A stretch of 64,000 nt of DNA from Epiperipatus broadwayi. Taxonomy: Eukaryota; Onychophora; Udeonychophora; Euonychophora; Peripatidae. The first letter of the stretch is position 1. Each line of letters opens with the position of its first letter. This document shows, piece after piece, positions 1 through 12,817 of the stretch. A program made the translations under genes and the position numbers. The notes below the pieces were generated by a model, which saw nothing but the letters and a program-made list of their open reading frames with translations, ran no database searches and was not told the origin of the DNA. Where the stretch lies: NCBI GenBank assembly GCA_028023455.1, contig JAQFVV010006270.1:4366834-4430833 (forward strand). The letters are read 5' to 3'.

Positions 1-345
1 TCTGATAGAGAGTATTTTTTTCCCCAGATTTACTAAAAGTGAATGCCCTTTTTGGAAATTGATTGCCTGTATTGAATGGAGACCCATACCATTCTGTCTC
101 CTGTGAAACTGAAGTCTGCAGATGCTAATTGCAGTGGTCCATCCTCTCCATAAGAGCTGACCACAGAACCTCTGAATTTGTAAGCTGAATGATTTGGTAA
201 CTGTCATTGACAGGTAGTAATTTATGCTCTCCATGATCTTCATATTAATCAGAGCAATCTTCCCTTGTAGGGACAGGTATGTCCTTGACAGCGATTGAAC
301 CACCTTAGTAGCATTGTTTATGATAGATTTTTGTAGACAGACAGA
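1..345 (-). pseudogene. Tx1/L1-like LINE reverse transcriptase fragment, C-terminal part
   Basis: The minus strand stays open for over 100 codons from about 345 down to base 1. It reads through LSLQGKIALINMK and then FCGQLLWRG and QNGMGLHSIQA. This order (a W..R.LSL.G+ segment, an F...LW.G segment, then a GGLGL-like segment) is the region downstream of the polymerase core in L1/Tx1-type non-LTR retrotransposons. The family call rests on this pattern only. The piece is cut by the window start, so its 3' end is unknown. It is GC-richer than its surroundings, as expected of a relatively young insertion. It probably belongs to the same LINE type as the fragments at 17400-17990 and 25836-26126. 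Confidence 0.6.
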
Positions 346-765
346 CATAGCAGTCTGCGATTTGAAGATAGGGAACCCCAGAAAACACAGAGGTTCCGCT
401 AAAAAATTGAATAGAATTTTCCTACCAGTGTTGATGCACCAGGATGATGACTTATGTGCAAAAAATACAAAAAGACATAAAAATACTTTTAGAGATTTGT
501 GAAAAAGCAGATATAAAAAAGAAGGGGAGGGAAATAAATTTACTTAAGAAAGCTTAAAAATAATGATATATGCAAAAGAATAAAACAGTTTTTATTTATG
601 AAGAGATAAATATAATACTCAAATAAATATAGTTATTTAGAAATCATCTTAAGTAATCAAGATTATTTGGAAAACAGAATTAAAATTGATTAGACAATGT
701 AAAAAAAAAAAAAACTTCGATTAAAAACAAACAAACTTTTTTTTATATAAATAGATATAACATAA

Positions 766-1190
766 CAAGAATTGTATGGGAGTTGCAGTACTAGTTTTAA
801 AATATAGGAATGAGGCACTATCGATTGTTAAAAAGATATGATCTAATATTACAGTGAGAATTCAAGGAAGACATGTTTTGCTAGCAAACAAAGCAATTTA
901 AGGAGAAATGGGACGATAAGTTTTACATGAGAGATGCAAATGCAATTTTAAAGTGGTTGGCATATTACAGTTAATGAATAGTAAGAGAGTAGCTAAAATA
1001 GTCTGAATTGGGTTTTGAAAAAAAAACAAGCAACAAGGTGGGTAAAAAATCAGGTCATAATAAGGAATTTGAAATTTGACAAAAATGAGAATTGTTAATT
1101 ACTACAATAAATAAAGATTGGAAGGAGAAAAAGGCAGAAAATTAGAGAGATGGAGAACAGATATGGTAAATAAAATTATAGGGAAAAAAG
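766..1190 (+). pseudogene. Degraded LINE fragment of the 55-59 kb family
   Basis: The plus strand aligns by eye with the minus-strand LINE copies at 54913-56368 and 57981-59040. Shared blocks are the GVAVAGLTYGN segment (about 768-830), the EMGWSSFYMRDA segment (about 900-945), the RIAKIVFNWV segment (about 985-1015) and LERWR (about 1145-1165). Many indels and stops break the frame, and internal parts are missing, so this copy is much older. No host function is suggested. Confidence 0.7.
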
Positions 1191-2224
1191 CAAATTATAT
1201 TAAGAACCAGATGTATCCAGCCTAAATAAGCCATGTTTTAATTGGTTGCTTTATTAATTTTTTTTTAAAGATTCAATGTAAATTAAACAAATGTGAGGAT
1301 TGTATACTGGCCTGAAAGGCCATTATTTTGACTTCAATTATATACCAACCAAAATTAAATGTAAATATGGTACTATAGCATTTACTACCCCCCCCTCACT
1401 AAATATCACCATTCAAACTGGAACTTATGTACTGTGACCATATTTTCTTTGCAATTTAAATACTATACTTCTATAGTTAAAAGCACAAGTAATGATTTTT
1501 TTCTGAGGTTTTTTTATTAATGACAGAATGACATGTGACAGCTTTAATGACAAACATACATTCACTAATCAGACAACAGAGAAAATAGGGATTATATATA
1601 TAAATAACTTATGATAATAGTGAGAAAATAGTGTATTCATTTAAAGTTTAATAATGCTATTACCACCAAGAAAATATATACTCTGGATCTCAAAGTCTTT
1701 TGGTCTCGACTCCATTTCCAGTATTCAAACTTCTATATGAATTCCTGAGCAATACACCATTCAATTAATATATTAATTTGGTGTATTTATTTTATAAACT
1801 ATGTGAAGATGAAAAATGCTATTCATTTATTACTAGTATTGATACCTATGTTAAAAAAGAATAAAAACTATGAATGTATTTAAAAAAGAGCATATATATT
1901 AGTAAATAAAGAAAAGTTGATTTTTAGCTTTTGTACTGAGGATAAGAATGAAATGAGATTAGAATTATTAAATGGACAAAAATAAAGCAATGGAAATGGA
2001 TAAAAACAAATAGATTTGATATTTTAATGGCTAGGTGAGTTAAAAAATGGTAAAGAAAGAAATATGATGGTGACAATTTTTTTTTGCAGTTTATTAGTTC
2101 AAAGATTACTGATTTCAATAAATAAGTTCTATTTGATTACATTGGATCCCTTTTTTAAGGAAGGGTTCCTGTTTCCATAAAAAACAATTCACAAACTATT
2201 GAGGCTTAATTGGTCTTATATAAA
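1191..2224. other. AT-rich stretch without recognised gene
   Basis: Low-complexity AT-rich DNA. Short open frames here have no recognisable domain or coding texture. A run of C occurs near 1389-1396. Confidence 0.6.
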
Positions 2225-2475
2225 ATGTTGAATCCATTAAACATCATTTGATCACCATTCTTTATTCTTACACAAGCTGTTTTTCAAGAGGTAAAACTCT
2301 CCATGCAGTAGTGACACTCAGTGCAAGCCAGAGTAATCAATGGATGCCAGAAGGCTTGTGCATAAAATCCCTATCTAGTGCATACTTATCCAATATTCCC
2401 AAACTACTTTCTAGCATGTGGCATTCATTAGTGAGGAGCCTTGGATCTGAGAGCACAACTCAATTCTTAAAGAAG
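2225..2475 (+). repeat. Repeat family F4, single-arm copy
   Basis: Begins with the CATTAAACATCATTTGATCACC block and continues through CAAGCCAGAGTAATCAATGG, GCCAGAAGGCTTGTGCATAA and GTGAGGAGCCTTGGATCTGA. The same ordered blocks recur at 28095, 30085, 40255, 40945, 46325, 57505 and 57940-59160. Here only one arm is present. The short open frame inside it is a product of the repeat, not a gene. Confidence 0.8.
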
Positions 2476-3238
2476 AAATCATTTTAACAATTTGGTGTTA
2501 AAATCTATGATAGCAATTAATCTTAGAAGAATTTGGTCATGCCTTTGAGCTTATATTGTTTCATTTTAATATTGGCACAAAAATTGTAGCTCATATTTAA
2601 GATAATCAATTTTACAAAAACTCTTTACAATGTTTTCCATGAAATTTTTTAGAAAATAAATGGAATTCAGTAGTTACTAGTTCAAGTATATAAATTTTTG
2701 AATTATTTTTAGAAAAAGAGAAAACTTTTTAAAAAATTATAAATTTATATACATTTTAAATAAAATCATTTAATTTTTAGCAAAAATCATGCTAATCAAT
2801 TAATTAATTAAAAAATGTTATTTTTATTATATCACATTTTTCCTATTTAAATAAAAATGATTTTAAAATAAATTTTACCTTAGTGCCAGGAATTAGCATT
2901 TTGTTTGAATATAATTATAAGCGACTTCATCTTTTAATAAAATTATTTCTTATTAAATATACATATATTTCAAATAAATTGCTATCCGAAGAATTTCTTT
3001 TTTAACTCAATATATTTCAATTAAATTGTAATTGAAAAAATAAAAAAAATTAACTCAAGTATTCTACTTTTGATACAATGTATATGTTAAGATGTTTAAA
3101 AATTATATATATATTTATGGATATATAAAACTATGACCGTCTCGTAATCTTGTTTCAATTTAACGTTATTCCTATAAAAATTAGGTTCTCTTTTATACAT
3201 TATACAGACTTACACCTGCTTTTATATATGTAATATAT
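2476..3238. other. AT-rich stretch, nothing recognised
   Basis: Very AT-rich sequence with short A and T runs. No coding texture and no clear repeat family was seen. Confidence 0.6.
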
Positions 3239-3412
3239 GCGAGATTCGAAGAGACTTTCACACGACCCACAACTCTCAGTGCTGGTTTAGCACGAAATAC
3301 GAGTATTGGTGATTATTTATATTTTCAACATGTGTGTGATCAGGTGGGTCAACAATATGAGATGGCACTGAGAGTTGTGGGTCGTGTGAATGTCTGAGTT
3401 CGAATTCTCTTT
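3239..3412 (+). repeat. Foldback copy of repeat family F2
   Basis: The left end (about 3241-3281) is the reverse complement of the right end (about 3366-3407), so the unit folds into a hairpin of about 40 bp. The loop carries the family F2 core: GCTGGTTTAGCACGAAATAC, TATTGGTGATTATTTAT and a GTGTGATCAGGTGGGTC segment. Other F2 copies lie at 10985-11345 (minus), 39500-39870, 44295-44470, 53195-53355 (minus) and 53885-54135. Confidence 0.8.
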
Positions 3413-3993
3413 TATATTAAATTCATTGAAACACTATTTTTTTACTAACCAATTCAAAATATAATTTTGTTTATCAAATTAGTCTATTTATGTTGATATA
3501 TATATATATATTACCAATAAGCATTTACGATGGCGTTTATGTGATAAATTTCACTAAAAGTACATATAAGATTAATAGGCAATTTACTAACTTAAACAAT
3601 AAAGTTTTATTATCATAAATTTATTTTTGGTATCTAACATGTATTAGTAAAATAACTGCAGCTATTGTTAATTATCTTGTCTTCAGAATTGGAGAATCTA
3701 TCAACCAAGAGACCATAGATGGTAGAAAATGTTTGAGATGGATGTTTTTTACCTGATAACTAAAAACAGATATTTATGATCAAGAAATTCTTTTCATCTC
3801 CTCAGGAGTCTACCATATGTGGCCAAGTTTATTTGAAGTATATCGTTTAATTTGAAACAGATGACATTTTCATTAGCGCTTAATTGCAGAATAAAACTTT
3901 TTTTTTTTTAATATGTAAAAAGTTAATATCATATAGTTTCTAGTATTTATTTATAGAAACTGATGTAAACAAAAAATATATGATCAACTATAA
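3413..3993. other. AT-rich stretch, nothing recognised
   Basis: AT-rich, with a short TA run near 3500. No gene or repeat family was recognised. Confidence 0.5.
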
Positions 3994-4152
3994 TAATAGC
4001 TATAAACAAGTTTTTTTTTGATAAGTGCTGCAAGAAAAAGCATTTAAAATCTCTATTTAGAATTACCCCTACGCTCAAACCGGTTTCAAGCTAATGACTG
4101 TCATCAGTGAGGCGCTAGAACATTTATCAAAAAAGCTTGTTTAGAGCTATTA
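3994..4152. repeat. Small foldback element
   Basis: Arms at about 3994-4028 and 4112-4152 are imperfect reverse complements. Both read as AATAGCT..AAACAAG followed by a T run and GATAA. The loop contains CTAATGACTGTCATCAGTGA. Confidence 0.65.
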
Positions 4153-4889
4153 GAATGCTCATTATATTACATTTATAAATATACACTTATTAAATTAAGT
4201 CACATGATCAACTATCATGTATTTCTTTACATTTGAAACATTTTAAAAAGCCAACAACTTGTTTTTAAATGTTATATCTGAATTTAGATAATTCCCTTTT
4301 GAGGCACGAATTATAATTTAATCTTGGAATAAAAACTTTTTAAATAAGTTTGCAACTCGCTAACAATTGTCTCATATATAGATATATAAAAAAGGTACTA
4401 AATAGTTAAAAAAAATATTTTTGGCTATGAAAGACTATTACCTCAAAAATTCAGACCAATACGCTTTTACAAAGTGCTTGTCCTAATATATAATGGCAGA
4501 TGTTCATCATGTAACCATCAGTTTTAGGAATATACCACATAATTGTGGGCTAGAAATTTGTCACTATAACCCTGTCTGCAATATTTAGTTTATTTTTTCT
4601 TGTCTACTCAGAAGTTATTCTAAATTTGAGATTATACCCTAATGATTACTTTCATTAATATTCCCTCCTACCCTTACGCAAGCTCTTTCTAATAAGCAAT
4701 TTAACTTTTATTTTTGACATCTTTCTAATTTCAATTAAGTTAGAAGTTTTAATAATGTATGTCCTTCCTTTTATTATTATTTTTCTTCTTGGTTTATATC
4801 TTGTACATTTTTATGAGTTATTTTATAATTTTAATGAAGAGTTCAGACTTAGATTATGTTCCTAATCTTTGTGATTTGAGTCATATAAC

Positions 4890-4956
<67 letters not shown>

Positions 4957-7478
4957 GCCATTACAATTTAGTCATTAGCTAAATTTATAGTAATGTGCAT
5001 GTAAGAAAATGTAAAACAAAATCATCATCACATTTTTTTATAACAATAAATGAAGCTGTAGGGCATCCAAGTTCAAACCCTACCAGATCAAAATTTTAAA
5101 CGCTTTAGACAGAAAGAGAGTGGGACAGCAATTATATGCTTTACTTGTTTGTGTGTTAATAAATCTCAAAAAGAGCAGCACACACATTTAATATTTAAAT
5201 TTTCTGTTAAAAAGCAAAGTTATAATGCATACGTATAGGCAATGTATGTGTAAGCTATTTAATTATTTTACATTTCAAATATTCAACATTTTAACTTTCT
5301 TTAGGACTAACCTATGCTTGATCAATTCTAATATCTTATTCTATACTTCTATTTTGCTTTTCTATAATTGTAATTGGGATTTAAAAGTTAGATTTAATTA
5401 AATAATAGGGTTATAATTACTAAGCTAGCAATTATATTATTGATGTTAGTTTATGAATAATTTGAAATAATGAAGTATGTGTGTACATTACATACAGAAA
5501 TTTACATTTTTTATTTATTAAATACTGAAAGAAAAGGAAGGGTTAAATCTGTCAAATTATTTTTTTTGTACAATTTTATGTTAAAAGAGGAAATCTGTTG
5601 AATCAGATATCTATTTTTGTAGCAATTTTGTTTTTGTAAATGATTGTTTGTCACTTTGGGAGCTTAATCTGGGTGGGAACTCTAATTTTGAAATTGTTTT
5701 ATCTTAAGATCTAAAGAAGGAAGCTCAAAAATTTGAAATGTTACCTAGGTGTAAGAAAAAAAAAGGATTAAGTCTATTTTTTTTTTAAAACAAAAGTGTC
5801 TGGAAAAAGGATTAAACTTTTCAGTTGAAAAATAATTTAGTTGAAAATAAATTAGAGATCTAATTAAAACAAATTTGTCCAAAAATAGCAAGTGGCGCTA
5901 TCTCTGATTGGTTAAGTTAGCTAAAAAATTGGATATAAAAAGGTGTCTGGAAAAATCAGTTGAATAATTATTATTATTGTGATTATGATTCAGATTATTA
6001 GACTATTAAATTGAATGTTGAAAATATAAGAAATGACTGGCTAGAAAAATTATATGTATGTCCCATCTTAGCCTGACCATCTGGAAAGCTGCACATCATA
6101 TAGGAAAGAAAAGATGTTTTATCTAAAATAATATTCTACACCTTTCAACTGACCAGAGAAATAAGATATTTTTAATAGAAGGAAGGAAGCATTCACCTGC
6201 ATTCGATGAAAGATGAATTAATCTACTGATAAATATTAATCATCAAGTCCAATTAATTGTTCCAACAACTGATTTTAAACTCAAGAAAATTTATAACGTG
6301 AAAACAACTGATGTATTTCATTCACTAAAAGAATAATGCTTGACAGGAAGAGAAGAAAAATTGATATAATGATTTCCAAATTATCCACTAAAGCAAATAA
6401 CCTCAATAGGATCCTCATCATCAAATAATTATATACTTCAAGAAAGTGATTGTTCCAAAGAACACGGAAATTGTTGCTGCCAAGTATAGACAGTATACAA
6501 GACAAGTGAACCCTTGGATCGGTAATATGACTTTATATCTATTTTCTTTATGCAATCAAAGTATTAATAAAAATTTAGTAATAAAGTGACATATTTTATT
6601 TAAAGAACTTTTAAAGACAATTCAGATCGATGGAAACCAAGAATGTCTTGATAATAATAGCTTTGAACTATATAAATGATTTTGAATGTATCAAAATTTA
6701 TTTGTTTATTAATTTTACAGTTATGAAATATTAATATGTAATATAATTTTTTTTATGGTATTATGATTTTAGTTTTAACTAATATATTATTATTATTTTG
6801 GGGATAAAACACACACATACATAGTAATATTTTATATGTATATAATTGCGAGTGAATGTGAAATAATAGGTGGTATTAAAATATTAAATTATTTTGTCTT
6901 GAGAAAGTATAGATTTCAGCGCTTAGAAGGGAGGGGGAGATAATGATTTAAAACTCTTTTCTAAGAACTTGATTTTTCTAATTTCTATTAACATTTTTTT
7001 TTTTAACATTCTACTTACATGTTAGATTTAAAGTATGTGTGCTAATGAGCGGATATTTTTTTTTTCTTGAAATACTTTTCTCATGGAGTGAAAATCATGG
7101 TCAATGTGACATCCAACTTAATACAATATACATTTGAAGGGAAAGGGGGAAGAACTTGAAATTAATCTGAGGATTGTCATATAATCAATTATTATCATTA
7201 TTATTATTCATGTCAATTTTCATGTATGTCTAGAAAATTTTATGTATATGTTAGAAGTGCAGTAATAAATATTAGTTTGTTTTATTAAACGAGGCGTATA
7301 TATTTCATTAAGTGTAGTCTTTGTTAAGTGTGATCATTCATCATCATCAGTGGTTGAATATCAGTTATTTAAGATATAAGTAAATATGCTAAAATTAAGC
7401 AATAATTATGAATTTCTTTATAAAAATTAGTTTTATGTTTAGGCTTAGTCCTAGAGCTGTAGTTGAAACCCTGGTCAT
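4153..7478. other. AT-rich stretch with a long TA microsatellite
   Basis: Mostly low-complexity AT-rich DNA without recognisable coding capacity. It contains a TA tract at 4893-4953. The phrase GTGTCTGGAAAAA occurs twice (about 5796 and 5942). A short tRNA-like box-B phrase, AAGTTCAAACCC, lies near 5069. Confidence 0.55.
4893..4953. repeat. (TA)n microsatellite
   Basis: About 30 uninterrupted TA units. The open frame across it, encoding alternating Ile and Tyr, is an artefact of the repeat. Confidence 0.95.
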
Positions 7479-7514
7479 TATTGTTATTATTATTATTATC
7501 ATCATCATCATCAA
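7479..7514 (+). repeat. Compound (TTA)n(TCA)n microsatellite
   Basis: TTA units pass directly into TCA units over about 36 bp. A short TTA run also lies near 7192-7208. Confidence 0.85.
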
Positions 7515-7844
7515 CGTTTTAATTAGTGAGCTGTTTAACTGTTTAAAGGCCATAAATAAATATTGATTTTATAATATTTAGTGATTTCTTAGTATTATTA
7601 TAACCACATCCCATCATCTATTTCATGCAAGGATGAGTGAATTGCCATCCTAAATTAGTTATATATAATCTGAGCTAGTAAACGTATAAAATATTGAAAC
7701 ATGTTTGTTATGTTAAGATCTGAGAAATGATGTATGTCTAATATACTCCAATTTGGTTTATAGATGTTTTACTTTTACCTAAATATTAGTGCGTATAGTG
7801 ATATGGCTCAAAAAGCAAAATCTCCCATTTTTATTAGAAATAAA

Positions 7845-7945
7845 GTACCCAAAAGGGGATTCAAACCCGGTACATGTGAAAGGTTATTAGATATAATCAT
7901 GTCTAGATTCAGATAATCTAGTGGCACCCTGCTAGACCATATTCA
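7845..7945 (-). repeat. Possible tRNA-like SINE remnant
   Basis: On the minus strand the sequence reads GGTCTAGCAGGGTGCCACTA, then a central region, then GGGTTTGAATCCCC, a box-B-like element about 70 nt downstream. The spacing suits a tRNA-derived SINE head. No target-site duplication was found. Confidence 0.35.
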
Positions 7946-9819
7946 CTTAGTATTTGTTTAAACATGCACTTAACATCAAACCAAGAAATGAAAGTGGATA
8001 AGATCTACGGTCTGTATACCTGAGTTATATTTTATTGAATTACTAGTGTACTCACCTCACGTGATTTCATATACCTGAGTTATAATACTAGTTGTTAATA
8101 ATTTGCTCATAATTATTAATAGTGGGATATCTTGAGAAATCTAATGATAGAAATATGTTTCATTTCATCCAATGACCCGTAATATGATAGATAACTCAGT
8201 CTGATCTTTGGTTTAATAGCCACTACTCATGTTAAATAATTCTTCTCTTTTGATATAAAATCTACAATGCATTTTTCGTTTATTGAGCTAGATATTTATA
8301 TTGGAAGCTTTTTGTGAAATAAAATAAAGATTTATATTTGAATCATTTCTTGATTAAATAATATGCTTGATCCTCTTCATTAAGTTAAACTGAATATAAT
8401 AATATACTGAATATTTTGGATTCATGATTTTTTAATAATATTTGACATTTCATGATCATTTAATCAATATCTTTTGATCTAAATCTTAATTTTATTACAA
8501 TGGATCTTTAATCTAGTTTATTTAAGTTACATTTTTTAACAATACTGGAATATTTGAGATTTTTACAATACTTGAATTTTTTTTTTTGATTCTTTAATAT
8601 GTTACAATGAACTCCTTTACTTATTTCTTTTGAACTACTTTAATATTGTTACAATATATATATATATATGTGTGTGTTTAATTGTCATATTCATAATTAC
8701 TAAAGCACAACATTAGATCATAATAAACTTCTTACACTAACAAAAATTTTAGAATGTCAGTCAATACAAAGTAGAAAGGACATCATATATAAATTATCTA
8801 CTAAAGATGGTCTTGTATATTAAAATAATTTAGTCAGGTTCTCATATCACTTATTTTAATCTTCAAAAACTCGTAACAACATTCTTTTTAAAGGTAATCT
8901 ATCTCCTCTCACCTCCACAATCTAAATATGTTGGATAGAATGGATAATTGTAGGAAACTTGAAAGTCTGGGTTCAAATCCCCCTTAATTTTTAAACTTCT
9001 AAATATATATCCAATTCAATTGTTCTCAATTTTTTCAATACATAAATCTTTTTCACTTACTTTTTTCAATGGTATTTGTAATTATAATCATTTAATATCA
9101 TTCTACTTTTTCTAAATGTTCAAAACTTTTCTCTAGTCTTATAAAAGCGTACTTAGTTTCTCTTAATATTTTTCTATTTTTGAAAAAAATATTTCTTTAA
9201 TCATTTTAAAACTCATCTTCACATATTTAAGTTTTAACTTGCTGCATAAGTTTTTATTTACTAGTCAACTTTTTATTCATTCCCCAAACTTTTATAACTT
9301 TAATTTCAGTTGCATTCATGTATATTTAATATAATACAATTCCGTCATTCCTATTTAACATTCTGTATCAGCAAATAAATTTCAATGATTCCCCCCCCCC
9401 CACAAAAAAAACCCCAAAGCTATCTTTCTTATCAAAACAATACTCATTTAAAAATAATATCCAATTAACCAAACAGAAGAAAAATATACTTTTTAGCAAT
9501 TCATCCAGAATCTTAATTGCCAGTATTTCACCAAATTTCATTATTTTGCAACTTTTCTCTTTATTATTATTCCTAATTTTATTCATATAAACCATACTTT
9601 CTATTTTTGAAAAAATACTGATCTATTTATTTTTGCACGTATTAACCCATAAAGATATTCTTCTAAACCTATCTAAAATCAAACAGTATGGAGATCTCTT
9701 AAAATTCACTACTTAGCCCAATATCTCAAGTGCATCACACATCTTTTTCCAATAAGATTTTAGGCTTTTAAAAAGAAAAGTTGTATTTATAAATTTATTT
9801 ATTTAACGCACAATGATTA
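7946..9819. other. AT-rich stretch with one tRNA-like tail phrase
   Basis: No gene was recognised. Near 8945-8985 the phrase CTTGAAAGTCTGGGTTCAAA occurs. It resembles the 3' end of family F2 and a tRNA T-arm. Two similar phrases occur near 43372 (plus) and 46992-47030 (minus). A 10-base C run lies near 9391. Confidence 0.5.
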
Positions 9820-10080
9820 CGTAATAATATTTACTAAGGCAATAAACCTCAAGCAATGTGCACTTGAAAATGCGAAGATAGAGACCTCTCCAGGTCTTAA
9901 CCACAAGCTTACGTTTGGAAGAAAAGAGGGGAACCCTTCTTTACTTCAACCTACTTTCTATATAAGTGAAGCTGAAGCGGTTAGATCTAAGAGCGTGAAG
10001 CTATTCAATATTTCCCTGATTAAGTCCACAATTCCTATTACACATTATTACTCGCGAAATATTTCGATTTACGAGTCAAT
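9820..10080 (-). repeat. Repeat family F6 copy
   Basis: The minus strand shows the family blocks in order: AGCGTGAAGCT reversed at the right end, then the AGTAGGTTGAAGTAAAGAAG segment, AAGCTTGTGGTTAAGACCTG, GAGGTC and CCTTAGTAAATATTA. Sister copies lie at 18765-18950, 19095-19285, 29945-30065 (minus) and 43935-44035. Confidence 0.8.
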
Positions 10081-10357
10081 AAAATGAACTTATAAATATT
10101 ATAATTTTCATTCCAGAAAAAATTAGTTCTTATAAATTAAAAAATAATTATTTTTTCTAAAAGTTATCTACAATAACTTAGCATTCCAGTTGTATGAATT
10201 TATAAAGAAAGTGCAATTTAGCATAACGATTAAAGGAACAAACCCAGGCAGAGTAAAAGCTTGGATATTTTTTCATATTCCAAACAGGATTAGAATTTAT
10301 TAATAATTTTTATTAGTCATTCATTAGATTAGAGATTATCCAATTAATGAATAATAT

Positions 10358-10810
10358 TTCTGAAGTGTAATTTTCACTACACCACTCTCACATAAGGGAC
10401 TGATTTCTACCCACTTTTAACATCTTGTGGAGGGGGGTAATTATAAACATATGACCAAAGATGCAAATTTCATACTGAACGAGCACTCATCAATTGACCC
10501 AGATAATAAATATATGTGGAAAAAATCATGATCTGAGTCAACTGAATGTTTTATAAGTAGTTTGCAAGATTTTGTATTGACAGGAGGAGCATTGAAGATG
10601 ATTGAAGATATGAAATGCACCGTCAAATTTTATTTGAACGATCTGGATCAACTGATGAGTGCTGGTCCAGCATGAAATGTGCATCCTGTGGATCATACAT
10701 CTTTGGTTATATGTGTATGATTACACTGTCCACAAAAAGTTAAAAGTGAATATAAACCAGTCCCTACTTCATGTGAGAGTAGTGTAGTGAAAATTACACT
10801 ACAGAAATAG
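10358..10810. repeat. Inner foldback of the 10.3-12.0 kb element
   Basis: Arms at about 10358-10500 and 10640-10810 are inverted copies. Each carries the TAATTTTCACTACAC block, a GGGACTG segment and GCACTCATCA in the left arm, with the reverse complement in the right. The loop-proximal part resembles the start of family F2 (CTGATGAGTGCTGGTCCAGC). The arms have diverged by scattered substitutions and small indels. Confidence 0.75.
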
Positions 10811-10984
10811 GATTCGATTTTTTTTTTACTAGCCACCCGAAATTGATTTGTAAATTATATCTAGTTATTATTAGTTAGGAAATGGAACAAAAATGGAAAA
10901 ATGTTAAAACCCATCGGCAAATGAAGAGCTATTTGTTTCACTAAATGTTAGTTAGTAATTTAATCTACCTTATTATTCATAATA

Positions 10985-11345
10985 TATAGGGTATATGAGC
11001 ACATACTTTCACACCACCCACCACTCTTCACTCTAGCTCATAACGCTGATACACTTGAATACATATATGTTGAAAAGATAAATAATCACCAATATCCATA
11101 TTTCATGCTAAAATAGCAATCATCAGTTGGTCCAGATTATCATCTCTACACATATATGCAATAAGTGCTCAGATATATATTAAGGTAGACAATCTTCATA
11201 CATTAATGGACAGGCTTCAATCTACTTCACACTCCAACTCTTCAACTGTCCATCCAATTGAAAATCTGATGATGGAATGCTCAAAGGCTACCCTGAGGCC
11301 GAGATTCTTGTCACACCCATGTTGACCATAGGTCAATCTGACCCC
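10985..11345 (-). repeat. Family F2 element, full-length-like, minus strand
   Basis: This is the reverse-complement counterpart of the plus-strand copy at 39500-39870, matching over about 360 bp. Shared blocks include GATTTTCAATTGGATGGACA-type sequence, the GTTGAAGAGTTGGAGTGTG segment, CTGGACCAACTGATGATTGC and the GTGAAAGTATGTGCTCATAT end. No open frame is present. It is probably a SINE-like or other non-autonomous element. Confidence 0.8.
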
Positions 11346-11955
11346 TCATGTATAGGATATAATCCATTTAATACATATACAAGGGATGGGCAGACATCTC
11401 TACTAAGTAATAACTGAAACAAGTTAGAGCACTGAAGCAACTTCTAGAATATGAAGTACAATATGAAAGGTACTTTCAAATTGATGCAAGACCGCTCAAG
11501 TATTCTTTTACAGGTTTTGTAGTTTTCCTTTTTTGCGGTTTATTAAAAAAAGATACAATAATATTTAAATAACTCATTGTAAGGTGAAAACATTTCTAAA
11601 AGTTATTAATAGAGAAAGAAGGTATCACTCATTAGGTTGGCTAAATTATTCATGTGATCGAGAAAGTGAGCATTTTCCCATTCTAGTTTTACTATCCAGC
11701 TAAGAACAACTTGTCTAGAGGCCAATGTTGGATTGTTAAATGGTTCTACTATGCAAAACATAACAAGCTAGTGAATATTTCTTTACTCTAATTTTCACTA
11801 CACCACTCCCAGACAAGGTAGGGAATGGTTTCTATCTGCTTCTAACACCTTATAAGTAGTGTAGTGAAAATTACACAACAGAAATATTATTCATTAAGTG
11901 GATAATCTCCAGTCTAATGAATAACTTATAAAAAGTATTAATAGCTAGCTAATAT

Positions 11956-12372
11956 CTTACTTGTATACCATCAAGCAAAGTATAAGCTCATACAAATACT
12001 TTTTCTCTTGTGCCTTTCAAGGGAGTGTATACATGCATTTGCATGTGAGAGTAGTTTGCATGAGTCACGTTTAAATTATTTTATCATGATGTGCAGATAA
12101 TGGCAGATGATTTTGTTATAATATAGCATAAAGTGTTATGATATTGAAATATTCAAAAAGATCAGAAATATTAAAAACTATATTTGATCAGATTCCCTCT
12201 AATAAATAAATCATGTTTTCCTATCATACTACTATAATAAAAATTCATTTCATCTAAATATTATATTTTATAACCACAATTCTACACCCATAGATATAAC
12301 AGAGGTTTAAAATAATTCTGCTATGTGTGGTTTAATGAAGTAAGATTTTTTGAAAACTCTTACTTAATTATT
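11956..12372. other. AT-rich spacer between foldbacks
   Basis: No gene or repeat family was recognised. Confidence 0.5.
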
Positions 12373-12817
12373 AAATTGAAAGGCTGAAATCTCATACATA
12401 CACTTTTTGAGTGCTTGTATAACAGCCAATCAGATGTAACGATAGCTGTCTGAGGGGCTCTCAAATCACAACCCAAAACAGAGATTTTACAAGAAAAAGA
12501 TGTTTCCCACCCTTTTCTTTACTTTCTATATATATAAGCCAGTCTAAAGCATTTTGACTTGAGAGCGTGAAGCTTTAAATATCTTCACATTTAACTCACT
12601 GAGTCTTATTTATAAATAAGCAGTGTGAAAGCTTATGATTTACTACGCAGTAGTTTTTCAGATGTTATAAATTGACAGTAAGGGTGGGAACCATCTTCTT
12701 CTTGTAAAATCTGTCATGTTGCGATTTGAGAACCCCTCAGACAGCTATCATTACATCTGATTGGCTGTCATACAAGCATTCCAAAAGTGTATGTGAGATA
12801 TTTCTGCCTTTCAATTT
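12373..12817. mobile_element. Foldback element with arms of about 140 bp
   Basis: The left arm (12373-12515) and right arm (12680-12817) are near-exact reverse complements. They share AATTGAAAGGC, GCCAATCAGATGTAA, ATAGCTGTCTGAGGGG, CTCAAATC and ATTTTACAAGAA. The loop holds a GAGAGCGTGAAGCTTTAAAT segment that also occurs in family F6. The open frame over the right arm is a repeat artefact. Confidence 0.85.

Larger units (their letters stand above)
10295..11955. mobile_element. Large nested foldback element, about 1.65 kb
   Basis: The left end (about 10300-10400) is the reverse complement of the right end (about 11785-11950). Both ends share CATTCATTAGA, GAGATTATCCA, TTAATGAATAATATTTCTG and GTGTAATTTTCACTACAC. 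Inside are a second foldback (10358-10810) and a full-length family F2 copy (10985-11345, minus). No transposase reading frame is present, so it would be non-autonomous. Whether it is a single element or several nested ones is not resolved. Confidence 0.7.

Noticed and set aside
4759-4971. 70-codon open frame ending in alternating Ile-Tyr
   Set aside because: It is produced by the TA microsatellite and AT-rich DNA.
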